This document shows, piece by piece, positions 60,933 to 64,000 of a stretch of DNA of 64,000 nucleotides; the stretch's first letter is position 1; every line of letters starts with the position of its first letter. Under the pieces are notes generated by a model. The model was not told the origin of the DNA. It ran no database searches and saw only the letters and a list, made by a program, of their open reading frames with translations. The position numbers and the translations under genes are program-made. Source of the DNA: UBA10438 sp964432155 (lineage in GTDB: Bacteria; Bacteroidota; Ignavibacteria; Kapaibacteriales; Kapaibacteriaceae); the NCBI GenBank assembly GCA_964432155.1, contig CAYSMF010000002.1:143233-207232 (forward strand). The letters run 5' to 3'.

Positions 60933-61247
60933 ATGCTACCAACATCGATTCCTCTCGACTATTACCTGATTCTCTCGGCGCTGTTGTTCGTCACTGGTGT
61001 TGTTGGCGTGGTAACACGTCGCAACGCGATCGTGATCTTCATGTCGCTTGAGCTCATGCTGAATGCTGTAAACCTCTCGTTGGTTGCGTTTTCATCGTAC
61101 CTCGGTGATACAGCAGGACAGATGTTCGTGTTCTTCATCATGGCCGTGGCTGCAGCTGAAGCTGCAGTTGGTCTGGCCATTGTGCTTTCGCTCTTCCGTA
61201 ACAAGCAAACCGTGTACGTTGACGAAGTCAACATCATGAAGTGGTGA
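60933..61247 (+). CDS. nuoK: NADH-quinone oxidoreductase subunit K (complex I)
   Basis: NuoK takes part in proton translocation. The 104 residues have three membrane segments with FMSLELMLNAVNLSLVAFSS (the conserved membrane Glu near 40) and FIMAVAAAEAAVGLAIVL with the second conserved Glu near 76. It follows nuoJ by five bases; a lipoprotein gene, not nuoL, comes next. Confidence 0.97.
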   Translation: MLPTSIPLDYYLILSALLFVTGVVGVVTRRNAIVIFMSLELMLNAVNLSLVAFSSYLGDTAGQMFVFFIMAVAAAEAAVGLAIVLSLFRNKQTVYVDEVNIMKW

Positions 61248-61251
61248 TCGT

Positions 61252-61749
61252 ATGAAACTCCTCCTTGCCCTTGTATCGATGGTTGTTGTCCTCTCAGCAT
61301 GCACAACAACAGAGCCTACAGAACCAGTTGCTGAGCAGCTGTCAATGCAGCAGCTCACAATGTCCCCTGGATACTCCTGGTTCATGGCAGAGATGGATTC
61401 GTACCTGCCAAAGCAATCAGTGCTCGACGACATCTCGACGAGCATGACAGCGAACGTCAACCGTCGCGTCTGCATCTTCGTCAAGCCATCGTGTTCGTGC
61501 CGCGGAACGCAGCGTCTCTTCCCACAAGTTGTTAAGGCGCTTACAGCGGCGAAGGTCGACATGAGCCGCGTTGAAATCTGGTCGATGCGCGGCACCACCG
61601 ACAAGCATCCATACCAATCAATCATTACCATCGGTGAGCTTCCGGCGATTTATGTGCTGGAGAATAATGCAATCCGTTCGATGGTGAGCGATAAGCAGTA
61701 TGCCGACACAAACGCAGCGGAGCTGATAGCCAACGCCGTTCGCGACTAA
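61252..61749 (+). CDS. Thioredoxin-fold lipoprotein with CxC motif
   Basis: The 165-residue protein has a lipoprotein signal (VVVLSAC, Cys17), a short linker, and a thioredoxin-like domain: strand VCIFVKP, then SCSC (Cys81, Cys83) at the head of a helix, and GELPAIYVL with a Pro at the cis-Pro place (Pro131). The usual CxxC is shortened to CxC. It is four bases after nuoK and ends at a terminator. It may act in disulfide or metal handling at the membrane; the link to complex I is by position only. Confidence 0.78.
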   Translation: MKLLLALVSMVVVLSACTTTEPTEPVAEQLSMQQLTMSPGYSWFMAEMDSYLPKQSVLDDISTSMTANVNRRVCIFVKPSCSCRGTQRLFPQVVKALTAAKVDMSRVEIWSMRGTTDKHPYQSIITIGELPAIYVLENNAIRSMVSDKQYADTNAAELIANAVRD

Positions 61750-61772
61750 GCTGCACAACTCCGAATGTTCTC

Positions 61773-61804
61773 AAGGCCCCATCGTTTTCTAACGGTGGGG
61801 CCTT
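61773..61804 (+). terminator. Terminator of the nuoJK-lipoprotein operon
   Basis: AAGGCCCCATCGTT pairs with AACGGTGGGGCCTT (one T-G pair) around TTCT, followed by CTTCGTTCTC. Confidence 0.85.
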
Positions 61805-61942
61805 CTTCGTTCTCGATTGATATCATATTCAGGAACTCACTCACACCTCTGGGTGTTATTCCCGATGTCGGAATAGATCTATTCCCTCCTCCATCCCTGT
61901 TGGCCGTCCGCTCCCCCATCCCTGCGGTCGGCCATTTTTTTT
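61805..61942 (+). other. Structured intergenic segment ending in its own terminator
   Basis: Between two terminators lie ACACC-TCTG-GGTGT, a perfect 16-base palindrome GGAATAGATCTATTCC (61870-61885), and a strong terminator: TGGCCGTCCGC / GCGGTCGGCCA (one mismatch) with eight T (61901-61942). No protein gene. It could be a small RNA gene, but no promoter is evident. Confidence 0.4.
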
Positions 61943-61949
61943 ATCTTTG
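61942..61949 (+). promoter_or_regulatory. tRNA-Leu promoter -7 box
   Basis: TATCTTTG fits TAnnTTTG exactly, ten bases before the tRNA. Its first T is also the last T of the preceding terminator. Confidence 0.6.
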
Positions 61950-61959
61950 TGGCCCGCGA

Positions 61960-62043
61960 GCAAGCGTGGCGGAACTGGCAGACGCACTGGACTCAAAATC
62001 CAGCGGGCTCAAACCCGTGCGGGTTCGACTCCCGCCGCTTGCA
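61960..62043 (+). tRNA. tRNA-Leu (anticodon CAA)
   Basis: An 84-base class II tRNA with acceptor GCAAGCG/CGCTTGC, anticodon stem CTGGA/TCCAG, loop CTCAAAA (CAA), a long variable arm (CGGGCTCAAACCCG) and discriminator A. CCA not encoded. Confidence 0.97.
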
Positions 62044-62051
62044 CAAACGAG

Positions 62052-62090
62052 AACGGCCCCTGATACACAGTGTATCAGGGGCCGTTTCGT
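62052..62090. terminator. Shared terminator of tRNA-Leu and tRNA-Val
   Basis: ACGGCCCCTGATACA pairs perfectly with TGTATCAGGGGCCGT, followed by TTCGT on the plus strand and by TTCTCGTTTGT on the minus strand. The two tRNA genes converge on it. Confidence 0.9.
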
Positions 62091-62098
62091 ATTCCGGG

Positions 62099-62173
62099 TG
62101 GGCAGTGAGGGATTTGAACCCCCGACCCTCTGCTTGTAAGGCAGATGCTCTGAACCAACTGAGCTAACTGCCC
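62099..62173 (-). tRNA. tRNA-Val (anticodon TAC)
   Basis: Minus-strand cloverleaf with acceptor GGGCAGT/ACTGCCC, anticodon stem TCTGC/GCAGA, loop CTTACAA (TAC), T loop GTTCAAATC and discriminator A. CCA not encoded. Confidence 0.97.
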
Positions 62174-62193
62174 GGCATTTGATTATCGAGCTA

Positions 62194-62201
62194 CAAACAT
62201 A
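62194..62201 (-). promoter_or_regulatory. tRNA-Val promoter -7 box
   Basis: TATGTTTG on the minus strand, preceded by CG, 20 bases before the tRNA 5' end. Confidence 0.55.
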
Positions 62202-62221
62202 CGAGATTTCTTGAAATCTCG
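62202..62221. repeat. Perfect 20-base palindrome upstream of tRNA-Val
   Basis: CGAGATTTC-TT-GAAATCTCG: perfect nine-base arms directly against the tRNA-Val -7 box and seven bases after the NifU-like gene stop. It could be an operator or a terminator stem for the NifU-Mrp operon. Confidence 0.6.
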
Positions 62222-62228
62222 AATACCT

Positions 62229-62468
62229 CTACGATACAGCCTCAACTCGGCGTACCCGGCGAACTTTCAGACGGATTGCGCGCTCAATTCCAGCTCTCAG
62301 GGTCATGGCCGACATCGAGCATGTTTTGCAAGCGCCCAGAAACCGGACTTCAAGCACACCTGTCTCCTCTTCGAACCGTACGATTTCGACATCGCCATGG
62401 TCAACGGCGAGGTACGGGCGGACGTCGCGAAGCGCGAGTTCGATCTCGTTGCGCAGCTCGTCGGTCAT
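62229..62468 (-). CDS. NifU C-terminal-domain iron-sulfur scaffold protein
   Basis: The 79 residues are a stand-alone NifU C-terminal (NfuA-like) domain: DVRPYLAVDHGDVEIVRF and the cluster-binding FLGACKTCSMSAMTL with CxxC, then AIRLKVRRV. Such proteins carry [4Fe-4S] clusters to targets. It overlaps Mrp by four bases (ATGA), a fitting pair since both act in iron-sulfur cluster delivery. Likely clients in this window include IspG and complex I (inference). Confidence 0.94.
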   Translation of the reverse strand: MTDELRNEIELALRDVRPYLAVDHGDVEIVRFEEETGVLEVRFLGACKTCSMSAMTLRAGIERAIRLKVRRVRRVEAVS

Positions 62469-63544
62469 AGCGAGATATCTGGTCCAACAGACGAAACGTT
62501 GTTGTGGATGCGTACCTGACGTACAACGTTTTCAGCCAATGCACGGAATGCATCACCAAGAGAACCTGAGTCCGGATCGAGCACAAACGGGAAGCCTTCA
62601 TCCGCCCCCTTGCGCACGCGGACGTCGATTGGTAGCTCCCCAAGAAACGGCACCGTGAACTCTTGTGCGACGGATTGTCCGCCCCCTTCACCAAAGATGT
62701 GGTAGCGCTTCTCCGGCATGTCGGGCGGGACGAAGTAGCTCATGTTTTCAATGACACCGAGCACATCAACATTTACCTTATTGAACATCTGGATTGATCG
62801 GCGCACGTCGGCGAGAGCGATCTCTTGCGGCGTGGTCACCACAACGGCCCCCGTGAGCGGAATGCGCTGTGTGAGTGTGAGTTGAATATCACCTGTGCCA
62901 GGGGGCAAATCGAAAATCAAGAAATCAAGATCACCCCACACGATCTGTTCAACGAGCATCGTGAAGTAGCCAGCGAGCATTGGGCCACGAAGGATTGCCG
63001 CTTGATCGCGCTGCATCACGAATCCGATCGACGCGACCTTGACGCCGTAGGCTTCGTTCGGATAACCTGTGACCTTTCCGTCGGCAGACTTTTCGGCGCG
63101 CATTGATTGGTCTGTCAACCCGTACATCGTTGGCTGTGACGGACCATAGATGTCGGCATCGAGCAGTCCTACTGATGCACCGCGTTGTGCAAGTGCTGCA
63201 GCGAGATTTGCTGCAACCGTCGACTTCCCCACACCGCCCTTTCCTGAAGAGACTGCGATGAGGTTTTTCACGCCAGACAGTGCTGCGCTTCGTTGAAGCT
63301 GCATGCCTCGCTCACGCACAAGTACATCGACGGACGCATTCGGGAAGTGTGCCGCGATGGTCGCCTTGCAGTCGTGATCAAGTCTGCGGGCTACCCAGTG
63401 CAGGGGCTGAACGGCCTCGAGGAAGACCCTCACGCGATCACCAGCGACCTCTACGCCATGGATTGCCCCGAGGGCCCCGAGCGAGATATTTAGGTCTGGA
63501 TCAATAATCGGTTCGAGGAGCTTCTGGATCTGTTCTGATGTCAT
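62465..63544 (-). CDS. mrp: Mrp/ApbC-family iron-sulfur carrier ATPase
   Basis: Mrp/ApbC transfers Fe-S clusters and is related to Nbp35 and ParA. The 359 residues have an N-terminal MIP18/DUF59 domain (PIIDPDLNISLGALGAI), the deviant Walker A SSGKGGVGKSTVAANLA near 100, DADIYGPSQP and FDLPPGTGDIQLTL, and VLGVIENMSYF; the usual CxxC near the C-terminus reads otherwise here, without an evident pair. It is upstream of and overlapping the NifU-like gene. Confidence 0.93.
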   Translation of the reverse strand: MTSEQIQKLLEPIIDPDLNISLGALGAIHGVEVAGDRVRVFLEAVQPLHWVARRLDHDCKATIAAHFPNASVDVLVRERGMQLQRSAALSGVKNLIAVSSGKGGVGKSTVAANLAAALAQRGASVGLLDADIYGPSQPTMYGLTDQSMRAEKSADGKVTGYPNEAYGVKVASIGFVMQRDQAAILRGPMLAGYFTMLVEQIVWGDLDFLIFDLPPGTGDIQLTLTQRIPLTGAVVVTTPQEIALADVRRSIQMFNKVNVDVLGVIENMSYFVPPDMPEKRYHIFGEGGGQSVAQEFTVPFLGELPIDVRVRKGADEGFPFVLDPDSGSLGDAFRALAENVVRQVRIHNNVSSVGPDISL

Positions 63545-63580
63545 GGCTGGTAACTATTCTGATGGTGACAACTCAAACCA

Positions 63581-63588
63581 CAAAAATA
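63581..63588 (-). promoter_or_regulatory. mrp promoter -7 box
   Basis: TATTTTTG on the minus strand fits TAnnTTTG, 36 bases before the mrp ATG. Confidence 0.5.
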
Positions 63589-63600
63589 CCCCTAACTCCG

Positions 63601-63608
63601 TATCTTTA
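63601..63608 (+). promoter_or_regulatory. Promoter -7 box of the last gene
   Basis: TATCTTTA preceded by CG, one mismatch to TAnnTTTG, 30 bases before ATG 63639; divergent from mrp. Confidence 0.4.
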
Positions 63609-63638
63609 CGCTTTCACGTTTCATTCTTGGAGTACACA

Positions 63639-64000
63639 ATGAAGCATGCTCTCCTCGTTGCGACGTTTGCTGCCTCGGCAGTAATCAGTGTCGCGCAGAA
63701 GCCTGCCACGACTTCGGTCAATCCAGCCCACAGCATCCCAATGACGCTGACTCCGGCTGACCTTACACCACAGGGTCCAATCAAGGCTGAAGAAACAACG
63801 CAAGGCGTGATCTTCAAGCGCATCTTTACGACGGATGTGCGTTCGCAGTTCCACTACTGGCCATTCGGAACGATCTCGAACGACATCTTCAAGTACGATG
63901 CAAAGTCGGGCACACTCAACCTTGCCCGTAACAAGGCAACGTTCAACCTCCAGAACCAAATCGCTGGTGTTGAGCTTGGTGTTGTTCGCTCTGCTGACAA
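63639..64000 (+). CDS. Secreted protein, 3' end outside the window
   Basis: ATG 63639 follows GGAG at seven bases and opens a frame that runs to the window end (about 120 codons). It starts MKHALLVATFAASAVISVAQ, a signal peptide, then a Thr/Pro-rich linker and FKRIFTTDVRSQFHYWPFG. No family recognised from this part; it could be another exported envelope protein of the T9SS lineage. Confidence 0.75.
   Translation, partial: MKHALLVATFAASAVISVAQKPATTSVNPAHSIPMTLTPADLTPQGPIKAEETTQGVIFKRIFTTDVRSQFHYWPFGTISNDIFKYDAKSGTLNLARNKATFNLQNQIAGVELGVVRSAD

Noticed and set aside
61765..62139. Open frame of 124 codons over the tRNA-Leu gene
   Set aside because: It spans two terminators and a tRNA; no ribosome site or family signal.

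Overview
The window is a gene-dense bacterial chromosome segment; no stretch without a gene reaches 300 bases. It fits the Bacteroidota/Chlorobiota/Ignavibacteria lineage, perhaps close to Candidatus Kapabacteria. Evidence: a PorX-type regulator (receiver plus PglZ-like domain), four proteins ending in type IX secretion (T9SS) sorting domains, a long-type IspG with the extra A* domain, and many promoters with the Bacteroidota -7 box TAnnTTTG (often CGTATnTTTG). The exact genus is a guess. There is no rRNA, IS element, prophage or CRISPR array.

Layout. 0-6 kb (+): 3' end of yebC, ruvC, then a tight operon gapA-pgk-rhomboid-ispG, with ispG split into two overlapping genes. 6-8.5 kb (-): rplY, prs, tRNA-Gln, and a small ribosomal operon (57-aa protein, rpmE, rpsR). 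8.6-10 kb (+): aspartokinase and a small unknown. 10-16.6 kb (-): a secreted unknown, smc, mreD-mreC-mreB. 16.7-25.4 kb: MATE transporter (+), a T9SS cargo protein (-), dusB-tilS-hpt-ftsH and a lipoprotein (+). 25.4-28.6 kb (-): a three-gene cassette resembling mycobacterial decaprenyl-phosphoryl-arabinose synthesis (UbiA, DprE1, DprE2) and tRNA-His. 28.7-33.2 kb (+): rho with a repeat-rich N-terminal region, a CDF cation transporter, a beta-helix T9SS cargo. 33.2-37.7 kb (-): AlkD-like protein, aminotransferase, tsaE, porX, thioesterase. 37.7-40.3 kb (+): XRE regulator, two paralogous membrane proteins, and a ClpB that stops after its first ATPase domain. 40.3-44.5 kb (-): lipoprotein and nuoGHI. 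44.6-49.2 kb: outer-membrane barrel (+), ruvA and a HisA-like protein (-), yraN and two peptide ABC permeases (+). 49.2-54.1 kb (-): pdxH, secreted M1 peptidase, alpha/beta hydrolase, amidohydrolase. 54.3-62 kb: tRNA-Pro (+), lipoprotein (-), a peroxiredoxin-propeller T9SS protein, relA/spoT, nuoJK, a thioredoxin-like lipoprotein and tRNA-Leu (+). 62-64 kb: tRNA-Val, NifU-like protein and Mrp (-), and the start of a secreted protein (+).

How the genes work together. Most are housekeeping: glycolysis and MEP isoprenoid synthesis, tRNA and ribosome functions, cell shape (MreBCD), chromosome organisation (SMC), recombination (RuvAC), respiratory complex I and the stringent response. The envelope theme is T9SS: PorX would control export of cargo such as those at 18.1, 31.7, 49.8 and 55.2 kb. 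PRPP from Prs is the expected donor for the UbiA-DprE1-DprE2 cassette. The points most worth following are the half ClpB, the split IspG, the twin operators at the XRE module, the multidomain redox T9SS protein, the rho repeat tract, and several promoters placed so close to start codons that leaderless mRNAs are predicted.
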